Shown here piece by piece: positions 38,529 to 46,774 of a stretch of 47,827 nt of DNA; the stretch's first letter is position 1; each line of letters starts with the position of its first letter. Made by a program: the position numbers and the translations under genes. Where the stretch lies: the NCBI GenBank assembly GCA_030149475.1, contig JASBRL010000105.1, positions 1-47,827 of the forward strand, in the 5' to 3' direction. The stretch comes from Marinobacter sp. GTDB taxonomy: Bacteria; Pseudomonadota; Gammaproteobacteria; Pseudomonadales; Oleiphilaceae. The notes beneath the pieces were generated by a model. That model was not told the origin of the DNA. It saw only the letters and a list, made by a program, of their open reading frames with translations, and searched no databases.

Positions 38529-41438
38529 GATCATCACCCGGGCCCACATCTGGCGGATGAAATCGCGTTCCGACAGAAACGCGTCGGGGTCAACCTGGCT
38601 ATTGAGATTCTGGAGCGCCCGGCGATGTATGGTCGAGCGCAACGTTATGTAGGCTTCGCGCAGTTTTCGGGTATCCTCAACCGGTAATATTCCGGCGTCG
38701 CCCAGCGCTTCCAGTTGCCGGATATTGTCCGACCACCGGGTCAGTTGCGGATGGGTTGCAGCATGAACCAGCATCAGGTACTGCACCATGAACTCGATAT
38801 CAATGATCCCGCCCTGATCCTGCTTGATGTGAAACACCTCGGGAGGCTTGCGGGCTGACTGCGGTGTCGCCAGGTTATCTCTCATTTTCTCCCGCATGGA
38901 GACGACCTCCGCCCGAACCTCGTCAGCATCGCGGACCCGGCAAAGGACATCATGGCGCAGCTCTTCAAAAGCGGCCTGCGTAGCCGGGCAACCGGCCACC
39001 GCTCTTGCCCGGGCAAGCGCCTGATGTTCCCAGGTCCAGGCATCTTGTTGCTGGTATTTTTCAAACGCCGTCAGGGTACTGACCAGCAAGCCGGAATTCC
39101 CGGAAGGACGAAGTCTCAGATCGACGGTATAAAGCTGACCTGACGGCGTCTGGGTGTTGAGTATGTGAACAATTCTCTGCCCCAGACGGGTATAGAAAAC
39201 AGCATTGTCCACGGGCTTTTCCCCATCCGTGGCCTGTCGGGGATCGGCGCTGTGAATAAACACCAGATCAAGGTCCGAGGTGTAACCAAGCTCAATTCCG
39301 CCCAGCTTGCCATAACCCACAATGGCAAAGCCGGTCTCGCAAACCGAGCCATCGGCACGTCGGGGGCAGCCATGACGACTCACCAGGTTGGCGTACGCCA
39401 CTGCCACCACATGGTCAAGGACCACCTCTGCAATCCAGGTGAGGTAATCACTCACTTTCATCAGAGGCAGTGTGCCCCGGATCTCTGAGGCCGCCACTCG
39501 TAGCACATGCGCTTTCTTGAAGTGACGCAGAGACTCCATCTGGTTTTCCAGGTCGTCGTAGGGAATCCGCAGCATCTGCTGGCGCAAGTCGTCCTGTAAC
39601 TGGTCTCTTGAAGGCGGGTGATAGAGGCTTTCAGCATTGAGCAACTCATCCAGCAGCAGGGGCGTCTCCGCCAGCTGGCTGGCAATCCAGGGGCTCTCAC
39701 TGCATAGCCTGACCAGTTGCTCACGGGCACCGGGATTCTCCAGCAGCAAAACCAGATACGCGGTTCTGCGCAGCACGGCCTCCACCAGCGGGAGAACGCG
39801 CGTCAATGTCTGTGATGGATTCGGCACACGCGTGAGCGCTTCCAGCAGGACCGGCATGAACCGGTTGAGTCGCTGACGACCCTGAGTCTGCATGGTTTCC
39901 AGAGCCCGGCCGCTGCGAAGCTCCTGCAGACTTCGAACACTGCTCTGTGCCAGCTCAAAGCCCTGGTCGGCAAGCCAGGCACAGGCTGCCGCGTCCTCCA
40001 TTTCGCCGAGCCAGATCTCCTGCCAGCTATCGGCGGACGCATCCACAACATCGCTGTCGTCATCCATGGCAATGATATCGGAGAAATGACGGGCCACCCG
40101 TTCGCGATGTACCGTCAATTCCTCCATGCAGCCTGACCAGTCATCAAAGCCCATAATCAGTGCGACGCGGGCGCGGGTCACATCATCTTCCGGCAGCAAC
40201 TGGGTCTGGCGATCATCAATACCCTGCAGGGCATGCTCGAGGTTACGCAGAAACACGTAGGCCGAGCGTAACTCTCCAACCACAGCGGCGGGAAGCAGTT
40301 CGAGCGCCTCCAGAGCCGGAAGGACTGTCAGTAGCGTGCGCTGCTGGAGTTCACGATCATGCCCGCCCCGAATTAGCTGGAATGCCTGCACCACGAATTC
40401 GATTTCCCGGATGCCACCACTGCCCAGCTTGATGTTGTCTTCCAACCCCTTGCGACGCACTTCGCGCCGGATCATCGATTTCATGCTGCGTAACGATTCG
40501 AAGGCACTGAAATCAATGTAACGTCGATAGACAAAGGGCTGCAGAGTCTCCATCAGCACCGCGCCCGCCCGCTGATCACCCGCAACCACCCGGGCCTTGA
40601 CCATGGCGTAGCGCTCCCACTCGCGCCCCTGATCCTGGTAATAGTTTTCGAGGGCCGCAAAACTGAGCGCCAGCGCCCCGCTCTGGCCGTATGGGCGTAA
40701 CCGCATGTCAACGCGAAAAACAAAGCCCTCGGAGGTCAACTGGTCCAGCGCCTGAATCAACCTCTGCCCCAGACGAACAAAGAACTGCTGGTTATCCATT
40801 GCCCTGGGCCCACCGCGGGTTTCACCCTTTTCCGCGAACGCAAAGATGAGGTCGATGTCCGATGACACATTGAGTTCTTGACCACCCAGCTTCCCCATAC
40901 CCAGAACCACCATCTGCTGGGCGGATTCCCGGCCGCTGACAGGGTCCAGACCCCAGGGGGTGCCATACTGCTGGCAGGCCTCCCGGTATAACCAGCCTAG
41001 CGCCTCGTCAATACAGATATCCGCCAGTGCGCTGGTCGAGCGCATGGTTTCCGCCAGATCCGCCTGGCGCAAAAAATCACGCCAGATGATGCGGAACATG
41101 GCTTCACGGCGAAATCCGCGAAGTTGACTGTATAAGGTCGGGGTATCCGTCACCGCCGCGGAATAGTGTTGCCATTGCGCCCGCAGCGTGTCGGCGGTCA
41201 GGGGTTCCGCGAGTGTGCGGCGTTCCAGCCAGGCACCAACCATAGAGCAGTCCCTGAGTGCAATGTCCCGGAGAAAGCTGCTGCAGACCAGGGCCTTGCG
41301 GGCCTCGCCACTGGTGATGTCGGTCCCCGCCGACAACAGCATCCGGCCGGCATCGCTGTCCAGAAATTGGTCGATTTTCCGAACCTCATCGCGCAGCGGA
41401 GGGGGAGCAGAGTCCGCACTGACGGAGAAGTGAGTCAT
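38523..41438 (-). CDS. glnE: Bifunctional glutamine synthetase adenylyltransferase/adenylyl-removing enzyme
   Basis: 971 residues from ATG 41438, with AGGA eight bases upstream; the 46 residues upstream in frame are unlike the family. Two nucleotidyltransferase domains are visible: the AR domain with GKLGGQELNVSSDIDLIF (about 180-197) and the AT domain with GKLGGIELGYTSDLDLVF (about 710-725), each with DXD metal residues, joined by the helical regulatory region. It adenylylates and deadenylylates GlnA in response to PII and glutamine. The stop codon lies within a tetranucleotide repeat (AGCT x3). A perfect TATAAT at 41631-41626 (- strand) may be its -10. Confidence 0.96.
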   Translation of the reverse strand: MTHFSVSADSAPPPLRDEVRKIDQFLDSDAGRMLLSAGTDITSGEARKALVCSSFLRDIALRDCSMVGAWLERRTLAEPLTADTLRAQWQHYSAAVTDTPTLYSQLRGFRREAMFRIIWRDFLRQADLAETMRSTSALADICIDEALGWLYREACQQYGTPWGLDPVSGRESAQQMVVLGMGKLGGQELNVSSDIDLIFAFAEKGETRGGPRAMDNQQFFVRLGQRLIQALDQLTSEGFVFRVDMRLRPYGQSGALALSFAALENYYQDQGREWERYAMVKARVVAGDQRAGAVLMETLQPFVYRRYIDFSAFESLRSMKSMIRREVRRKGLEDNIKLGSGGIREIEFVVQAFQLIRGGHDRELQQRTLLTVLPALEALELLPAAVVGELRSAYVFLRNLEHALQGIDDRQTQLLPEDDVTRARVALIMGFDDWSGCMEELTVHRERVARHFSDIIAMDDDSDVVDASADSWQEIWLGEMEDAAACAWLADQGFELAQSSVRSLQELRSGRALETMQTQGRQRLNRFMPVLLEALTRVPNPSQTLTRVLPLVEAVLRRTAYLVLLLENPGAREQLVRLCSESPWIASQLAETPLLLDELLNAESLYHPPSRDQLQDDLRQQMLRIPYDDLENQMESLRHFKKAHVLRVAASEIRGTLPLMKVSDYLTWIAEVVLDHVVAVAYANLVSRHGCPRRADGSVCETGFAIVGYGKLGGIELGYTSDLDLVFIHSADPRQATDGEKPVDNAVFYTRLGQRIVHILNTQTPSGQLYTVDLRLRPSGNSGLLVSTLTAFEKYQQQDAWTWEHQALARARAVAGCPATQAAFEELRHDVLCRVRDADEVRAEVVSMREKMRDNLATPQSARKPPEVFHIKQDQGGIIDIEFMVQYLMLVHAATHPQLTRWSDNIRQLEALGDAGILPVEDTRKLREAYITLRSTIHRRALQNLNSQVDPDAFLSERDFIRQMWARVMIS

Positions 41439-41795
41439 ACCGTTTTCCTCAGCACCCGGAGAGGCCCTGGCGGACAGCCAGCGCGCCCCGCCGCCGGGCC
41501 CGGCAGGACAAAATGACACCGCACCGGTGTGACTGCGCCAGTGCGGAAACGGGAAATTGGCTACAAACCTGTTCAATCGTTAATCTTCTGCTAACATTAG
41601 CGCCATAATAACAAAAAATACCGAGATTATAGCTGGCCCATATGACGGAATCGTGAACAGAGGGCGCGCCGGATGACCGGTCCCGGAGCGCGCAAACCGC
41701 CTGCAATCCGCGTCGGAGCGCCGGGAAGGCCGCTGCACTTCCCCGTGGTTAGCACTGAAGACAACCTAACGAAAAACTCTGTACAGGAGATAGTT
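41439..41795. other. Divergent glnE/porin promoter region
   Basis: 357 bp without a gene. Its centre (41577-41640) is AT-rich against GC-rich flanks. On the - strand TATAAT (41631-41626) is a perfect -10 hexamer for glnE, though no good -35 lies 17 bases upstream. On the + strand CATAAT near 41604 or TTATAG near 41628 could serve the porin. Start of the frame at 41673 is in frame with the porin but lacks signal-peptide features, so it is treated as leader. Confidence 0.5.
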
Positions 41796-43109
41796 ATGCG
41801 CAAGCCCACAGGAAGAGTGCCTCATCTGGCGATTGCAGGCCTCGCCGCCGTCTGGTCGTTTCAGGCCCTCGCTCAGGATGGCAACAAGACTGACGACCAA
41901 TTACGTCAGGACGTCAAAGACCTGAAGCTTCAGGTCGAGCAGCTACAGAAGCAGGCTCGTCGGGACGAGAGCAGCAACAAGACCATGAGTGACCTGAAAA
42001 AACAGGACGAAACCCTGACCATCGGGGGCGGTGTCGTCACTGAATACCAGTTCAAGGATTACGCCACCAAAAGCCAGGAGCATGGCGGCAGCCTGATACT
42101 TGACTACTTCATGCTCACCGTGGACGGCAAACTGGACAATGGCATCAGCTATGCAGCCGACTACCGCCTTTCCGATGTCAACTTCGCGGACGGGCAATAC
42201 CTGCACTACGGCTGGGCAGCCTACGATTTCGGCGCCGACGACAACCAGCAGGTCAAAGCCGGCATGCTCCGGATGCCGTTCGGCAATCTTCCCTATGGCT
42301 ACCAGACATTCTGGGGCAGCCTGAACTATTACGCGGGCTTTGCCGATCACCAGGCGGCAGGCCTGAACTACAAGTACGAGGCCGGCCCTCTGCGGGTTGA
42401 TGTCGGCTTCTTCAAGAACGACACCCTTGGGCAGAGCTCGACCTACAGCGGCGGCGTCGCGGTCGACGGCTATCAGACCGTCAACAACAGCAACGTCCGG
42501 GTCGCCTATACCGTCAACCAGAGCGACACGAACTACCTGACGATGTCATTGTCAGGCCAGGGCGGCCAGCTTGATACGGGCAGCCGTGATATAGGCTCAC
42601 GCTGGGCCGGAGCACTGGCTCTGGACGCCCATGCTGGCGCCTGGACCGGTCAGTTGCAGTGGGTCAGCTATGCCTACAATGTTCCGGATAACGCCACCAC
42701 GGCCGGAGGCGTTCCGCTGCCGACCGATGCGATCACCGCTGAAGACTACGGCTATCGCTACCAGATGGCGGCGCGCGGCGACATTTACAGCGCCAACATC
42801 GCCCGCGACTTCAATGTCAACTGGGGGCCGGTCACCCAGGTACAGCTGTATAACAACTACGGCTATCTGAAGGTCGGCGGTGACGGTCAGTTCAACAGCG
42901 CCGGCCCCGGCAAAACACCGCAAAGCACCGGCGACACCCAGTACAACGCCGCTGGCGCGCTGTTTGTGGCGGGCCCCATCTACGTCTGGGCCGATGTACT
43001 GACCGGCAAGAATGCCGCCATGTCTTTTATGGGCCCGAATGATGGCCAGTGGCATACCCGCTTCAACCTGACCACCGCGTTCTACTTCGGCGGCAACCTG
43101 CAGAAGTAA
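41796..43109 (+). CDS. Outer-membrane porin with N-terminal coiled coil
   Basis: 437 residues from ATG 41796, with AGGAGA five bases upstream. Signal peptide about 1-27 ending ALA, then a coiled-coil (about 31-65; LRQDVKDLKLQVEQLQKQARRDE) and a beta-barrel of many amphipathic strands rich in Gly/Tyr/Asp (GGGVVTEYQFKDY onward), as in OprP/DcaP-like trimeric porins, where the coiled coil guides trimerisation. It does not end in Phe (ends GGNLQK), which is unusual for a barrel. Substrate not predictable. Stands alone between glnE and the PepSY/FMN pair; closed by the large hairpin at 43152-43190. Confidence 0.75.
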   Translation: MRKPTGRVPHLAIAGLAAVWSFQALAQDGNKTDDQLRQDVKDLKLQVEQLQKQARRDESSNKTMSDLKKQDETLTIGGGVVTEYQFKDYATKSQEHGGSLILDYFMLTVDGKLDNGISYAADYRLSDVNFADGQYLHYGWAAYDFGADDNQQVKAGMLRMPFGNLPYGYQTFWGSLNYYAGFADHQAAGLNYKYEAGPLRVDVGFFKNDTLGQSSTYSGGVAVDGYQTVNNSNVRVAYTVNQSDTNYLTMSLSGQGGQLDTGSRDIGSRWAGALALDAHAGAWTGQLQWVSYAYNVPDNATTAGGVPLPTDAITAEDYGYRYQMAARGDIYSANIARDFNVNWGPVTQVQLYNNYGYLKVGGDGQFNSAGPGKTPQSTGDTQYNAAGALFVAGPIYVWADVLTGKNAAMSFMGPNDGQWHTRFNLTTAFYFGGNLQK

Positions 43110-43151
43110 CGGGACAGGTGAAAGGTACCGCGATAGGTAAGGGTACCAAAT

Positions 43152-43190
43152 GACCCCGGCCGGTTCCGCGTAGCGGCACCGGCCGGGGTC
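43152..43190. terminator. Large bidirectional hairpin between convergent genes
   Basis: A perfect 12-bp GC stem (GACCCCGGCCGG at 43152-43163 with its complement at 43179-43190) encloses a second short stem (GGT-CCGC/GCGG-ACC, loop GTA). It lies between the convergent porin (+) and PepSY gene (-), so it can end both. The T tract after it is poor on either strand, so efficiency is uncertain. Confidence 0.55.
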
Positions 43191-43213
43191 TATCAGGTTC
43201 AGACCGACCGGTG

Positions 43214-43963
43214 TCACCGGTTACGTTGACGCCAGTTCAGCAATCCGGACACCACCAGGAACACAATGGCAAGTGCACTCAGGTCTGACATCCACGCGCC
43301 ACCCCCCCACAATCGCCCCGAATGCAGGTCCAGCAGCACCCGCTCAAGCGGTAGTCCTTCCCCTCGCCACTGTCCCTTGACCGCTTCAGGCACCGCGATG
43401 GCCGCACTCCAGCGAATAGTGCCGGATTCACTCCGGGCGGCCGCTGTCCAGTTCAGAAATGACGGATCGGTCTTATACAGACGCCCCGATGCCTGCACAA
43501 ACACCTGATTGCCCCCCGCTCCCAGACGGACAATACGGCCGGGCAGATCTTCATCACGTAAGCGTTCGACGACGTCGCCGCCCTCTCTGGTCAACAGTAC
43601 GATTTCATGGGGACTGGCCATCGCTACCAGTCGCCCCACGGCCACCGCACCGACCGGCCGATGCGCCAGCCGCACACCGGCGCCACCTTTCCCGCTTTCC
43701 CCACCGGTTGCATCGTAAAGCGTGCCGTCAACCCAGGCGAACACCTGGTCACCGGCCCGGAAGGCGGTCATCGGTACCGCCCCGACACCCAGCCCGTACC
43801 AGCTCATTAACGGTGACCAGGTAACCCGGGTATCGCCGAGGCCGACGTCGTCGAGGTGGTTCACGGCAACGCCGGTCAGCGCCACCAGAATCAGAAACAC
43901 GGACGCCAGGGCACCGGCATAGCGATGCCAGCGAAACAGGGCACCGGGACGTAGCCGTCTCAT
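43214..43963 (-). CDS. PepSY-type membrane electron-transfer protein
   Basis: 249 residues. N-terminal helix (about 16-34) with RWHRYAGALASVFLILVALTG, a periplasmic domain (about 36-215), and a C-terminal helix (about 226-243). The PepSY_TM hallmarks are WHRYAG (H13), NHLDD (H36) and LLDLHSGRLWGGGAWMSDL (H214); such histidines ligate haem in characterised relatives that carry electrons across the inner membrane. It overlaps the FMN-binding gene by 4 bp (ATGA), giving translational coupling and pointing to a shared redox role. No haem motif can be proved from sequence alone. Confidence 0.75.
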   Translation of the reverse strand: MRRLRPGALFRWHRYAGALASVFLILVALTGVAVNHLDDVGLGDTRVTWSPLMSWYGLGVGAVPMTAFRAGDQVFAWVDGTLYDATGGESGKGGAGVRLAHRPVGAVAVGRLVAMASPHEIVLLTREGGDVVERLRDEDLPGRIVRLGAGGNQVFVQASGRLYKTDPSFLNWTAAARSESGTIRWSAAIAVPEAVKGQWRGEGLPLERVLLDLHSGRLWGGGAWMSDLSALAIVFLVVSGLLNWRQRNR

Positions 43964-44484
43964 GAGTCACTGACCTGACTGTCCAGATACAGGGCCACCC
44001 GAGCCAGCCGGGTCAAGGCGTTGACAGACAGGGTTGCCCCGGTTATGCCGTCTATCGTTACATCCAGCTTACCGTTTTCTGCCAGGGACGCCTGTCGGAA
44101 CTGATCGGTAAAGACCGGGTAGCGGACTTCCCAGCCGCGGCTCTCGCGATAGATCAGCACGTCCAGCCGCTCTATACGGTGTTTACGGATGACAACGCCC
44201 ACGGTAATCGGCCGCGATTTGCCGACTTCCTCAAGAATCCAGGCCGAACGACCCTGCTTTGCCCAGTAGCGTTCTCGCAATGCATCAGGGGGATGGCCAA
44301 GTATTGCCTCAACCTTTTTCCCGGTATCACCTACCAGCCAGACAAGCCCTGGCTCAGGCACTTGCTGGTTGAAGGCTTCCTGCAGGAACGTTTCCGGCTT
44401 TTTATAGACTTCCGCCGCAAGGGCAGACAACGACACCCCCACCAGCGCCAGCATCAGCCAGTGAAAACCGGATAAAATCTTCAT
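43960..44484 (-). CDS. Periplasmic FMN-binding-domain protein with flavinylation motif
   Basis: 174 residues. Signal peptide or anchor about 1-23 (MKILSGFHWLMLALVGVSLSALA). The C-terminal FMN_bind domain contains DGITGATLSVNAL, the [S/T]GAT-type motif in which the second Thr (T151) is covalently linked to FMN by ApbE in characterised homologues such as RnfG and NqrC. The remainder (about 30-130) includes VGDTGKKVEAILGHPPDALRERYW. It sits 4 bp overlapped with the PepSY gene and downstream of a porin, a combination known from extracytosolic flavin electron-transfer systems. No ApbE gene in the window. Ribosome binding site is weak. Confidence 0.8.
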   Translation of the reverse strand: MKILSGFHWLMLALVGVSLSALAAEVYKKPETFLQEAFNQQVPEPGLVWLVGDTGKKVEAILGHPPDALRERYWAKQGRSAWILEEVGKSRPITVGVVIRKHRIERLDVLIYRESRGWEVRYPVFTDQFRQASLAENGKLDVTIDGITGATLSVNALTRLARVALYLDSQVSDS

Positions 44485-44552
44485 AGCCTGACAGCCTCCG
44501 AAACCGCTTCAGATAACAGGATTCCCGTGTTGGAACTGGCCGGTGCCGCCAA

Positions 44553-44594
44553 AACCGGACGACCGGAACAGACTTCTGCTCCGGTCGTCCGGTT
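44553..44594 (-). terminator. Strong hairpin terminator after the second porin
   Basis: A perfect 15-bp stem (44553-44567 with 44580-44594, loop ACAGACTTCTGC) is followed on the - strand by TTTT. It is 200 bp downstream of the porin stop, the MITE-like element lying between. It should end or attenuate the porin transcript before the FMN-binding gene at 44484. Confidence 0.75.
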
Positions 44595-44631
44595 GCTCAC
44601 CGCCGCTGTCAGTGAACACCTCTGACAGGCA

Positions 44632-44799
44632 CTAGCAGCCTGTCGGACTTAAGGCTGATCTACTGTGCCGGTGGGAAAGCGGCTCAAATTTCCCGAATTT
44701 TTCGTTACATAGAACCACTATGCGCCTCAAAATCCAAAAAAATTGCGCTCGCTTTCCCACCTTGCTCGTGACGATCACTTAAGTCCGACAGGCTGCTAG
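44632..44799. mobile_element. MITE-like palindromic element, about 160 bp
   Basis: Perfect terminal inverted repeats (CAGCCTGTCGGACTTAAG at 44636-44653 and its complement at 44778-44795) are flanked by CTAG on both sides (44632-44635 and 44796-44799), a likely 4-bp target duplication. Inside, further pairs nest toward the centre: GTGGGAAAGCG with CGCTTTCCCAC (44671-44681 and 44750-44760), AATTTTT with AAAAATT, CATAG with CTATG. No open frame: non-autonomous. The CTAG on the right supplies the porin stop codon, so the insertion abuts it without breaking the protein. YTAR target fits the IS5 group, an inference. Confidence 0.75.
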
Positions 44800-46313
44800 A
44801 ATGCGTAGGCGACTCCGGTGGTAAAGGACAGGGCGCTGTTCTCGTTCGGCCCGGCCTGCATATAATTGGTCTGGCCGCTGAGTGAGCGCTCGTCGGTCCA
44901 GGTGTATTCCGTGGCCAGCGAGATCGCCCATTCCGGAACGGGCCGGTAGGCAATGCCGAGAGTCGTCCGGCTGACGGTGGAGCTTTCCTCTTTACTCAGC
45001 CCTGTCAGTTGGCGATTGCTGAACGAAATACCGGTCAGGCTGCCGCGACTGACCACCTGCTCCAGGCGCAGCGTCGGCTCCAGTTTGGGGCTGGCAAATC
45101 CGCGCCCGAGAAAGGTTTTATCCAGCGCCTCGGTCCAGAACGGGTAGCGTACCTCGATCCAGTATCCAGTGCGACTCTCCGCCAGGCCGCCGAGCGTTAT
45201 CTCATTGACAATCTCCTTGGTCTGCGACGGACTCACTGCAATCCTGGCCTCAACCTCTTTGTCGATAGCCACCCGCGCAAAGCTCTCCGCAACCCGGTCG
45301 ATATTACCCCAGTCAGTATGAACGATTTCATACTCCAGTTCGAACCCGCCCAGTTTGTTCAGGCCGTCCAGCGCCAGGCTCCAGACCGACTCACTGTCCA
45401 TGTAACTTGGCGTATAACGCCCGTAGTAGCCCGAAACGGCAACTTCCTGGCCAATGGCTGGCTGCAGGGCAAGCCGACCGGTGACTGCCTTGTTACCATT
45501 CAGATCGTTGGCGAAACCACCGCGCCCCGGCGCAAATTTTGCCTCCGATTTATTGACGCCGATGGTTGTGCTGCCCTGGCGCTCGTTGACCGTATAACCC
45601 TCGAACTCATAGTCCAGATTGACGCCGTTCACTACATAGAACTTGTAATCGAGCAGTCCCGCTGCGGTGGCGAAATTGCCGGAAATGCCCAGCCCCAGCT
45701 CAGGCCAGGCCGCCTTCGACGGCAACACCGGAATACCCCGGTCCACCAGCGGGCGCCGTGTCAGGTTCCACTGGTTGTCATCGTGGTTGATGTTGAACCG
45801 GCCCAGCGGCACCAGCATGGCCCCGAAGTCCAGATCGACTGCCGAATTTACGGTATAACGTGCCCAGGCCTGCTCCATGGAAATTTCGGAACCCCGGGTT
45901 CCCTCCACAGCCTGCGCCGCCGAGAAACGGTTAGCGTCGACCGCATTGCTCTTGGACAACTCCAGCGCTCCGAACCGTTCGAACTCCAGCTCAAAATAGG
46001 TCTTCAGACGGTCATTGACAGCGCCTTCACCGGTCAGAACGAAGCGACGGAAGGTGAAACCGCTCTGCTCGGCATCGAGATTGTTGACTTCGCCGCGAAC
46101 GGACCCGTACCCGCCAAAATGGAACCTGCGCTCCGACGTGTCTGTCGACGTCCCCTTGTCCTGCCCCTCCAGCCGGTCAATGCGCTTTTGCTGCTCCTCA
46201 ATGACCTGCCACAGCTTGCTGTTGTCAGACTCGGTCTTTGCCGCCGCCGACACCGCACCGGGCGCCACCAGACTGCCGGCAAGCCCCAGAATCAGCCCTT
46301 TTTTTCTATTCAT
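44796..46313 (-). CDS. Outer-membrane porin (OprP-like) of the FMN/PepSY group
   Basis: 505 residues from ATG 46313, with AGGAGG six bases upstream; the in-frame TTG at 46319 is less likely. Signal peptide about 1-25 (ending VSAAA), short coiled coil (about 30-50; KLWQVIEEQQKRIDRLEG), then beta-barrel strands from HFGGYGSVRGE on, through GGFELEYEIVHTD to the terminal strand ALSFTTGVAYAF: C-terminal Phe, the barrel-assembly signal. Phosphate-selective-porin-like style. On the same strand as copAB upstream and the FMN/PepSY pair downstream. Substrate unknown; iron or another metal is possible from context. Confidence 0.8.
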   Translation of the reverse strand: MNRKKGLILGLAGSLVAPGAVSAAAKTESDNSKLWQVIEEQQKRIDRLEGQDKGTSTDTSERRFHFGGYGSVRGEVNNLDAEQSGFTFRRFVLTGEGAVNDRLKTYFELEFERFGALELSKSNAVDANRFSAAQAVEGTRGSEISMEQAWARYTVNSAVDLDFGAMLVPLGRFNINHDDNQWNLTRRPLVDRGIPVLPSKAAWPELGLGISGNFATAAGLLDYKFYVVNGVNLDYEFEGYTVNERQGSTTIGVNKSEAKFAPGRGGFANDLNGNKAVTGRLALQPAIGQEVAVSGYYGRYTPSYMDSESVWSLALDGLNKLGGFELEYEIVHTDWGNIDRVAESFARVAIDKEVEARIAVSPSQTKEIVNEITLGGLAESRTGYWIEVRYPFWTEALDKTFLGRGFASPKLEPTLRLEQVVSRGSLTGISFSNRQLTGLSKEESSTVSRTTLGIAYRPVPEWAISLATEYTWTDERSLSGQTNYMQAGPNENSALSFTTGVAYAF

Positions 46314-46774
46314 TATCAACCTCCTTTCAGCACCATGGGATAACGTGTTGTTTGCTGGTGGAGGAAGCTTACACAGACCGACTTGATATGTAAATACGAA
46401 TCTTTCTCGTTTAGTTTTATTTTCTTATATGACGACGGATTCGAAGACCCCGGAACGGGCAACAGGACGTCTCAGAGGTAAGAGAAAGGGGAGGTGCACA
46501 GTCGCGGAGCGGTCTCTTCAGTTGGTGTGCGGGAATGACATCGCCGTGTGTCCCGGAGCGGGCCAGTCACAAACGGATACGGTCTGAGGGCAACACGGAT
46601 TGAGGAAACACGGATTGAGAAAACACGGATTGAGAGAACACGAGTGCGACGGTTCGTCGCGGGCAGGCGGGAAACAGCTCCGCCCGACCGCCGTCATCCT
46701 ACGGCGGCCGGGCGGCCAGATCAGGTGTGTTCGCAGAGCGCATACCCCCATGGAATGCCCCTGCCAGCACACAG
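46314..46774. other. Spacer between copB and second porin: AT-rich promoter and repeat
   Basis: 461 bp without a gene. 46377-46433 is markedly AT-rich and ahead of the porin (- strand), so it is the probable porin promoter; a loose inverted repeat (TAAACGA / TCGTATTTA) could be a regulator site but matches a Fur box poorly (8 of 14). Next come the tandem repeat at 46592-46642 and, at 46688-46707, a CCGCCGT/ACGGCGG hairpin 68 bases after copB. Confidence 0.5.
46592..46644 (+). repeat. 15-bp tandem repeat, about 3.5 copies
   Basis: Units AACACGGATTGAGGA (46592), AACACGGATTGAGAA (46607) and AACACGGATTGAGAG (46622), then a partial AACACGAG. Non-coding, downstream of copB and upstream of the porin promoter. 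Copy number may vary between strains. Confidence 0.85.

Noticed and set aside
45009..46343. 444-codon open frame antisense to the second porin
   Set aside because: Mirrors the porin coding frame; no family features, and the porin has a good RBS, signal peptide and C-terminal Phe.
46385..46430. Fur box ahead of the second porin
   Set aside because: Best alignment gives only 8 of 14 consensus matches; reported only as AT-rich promoter.
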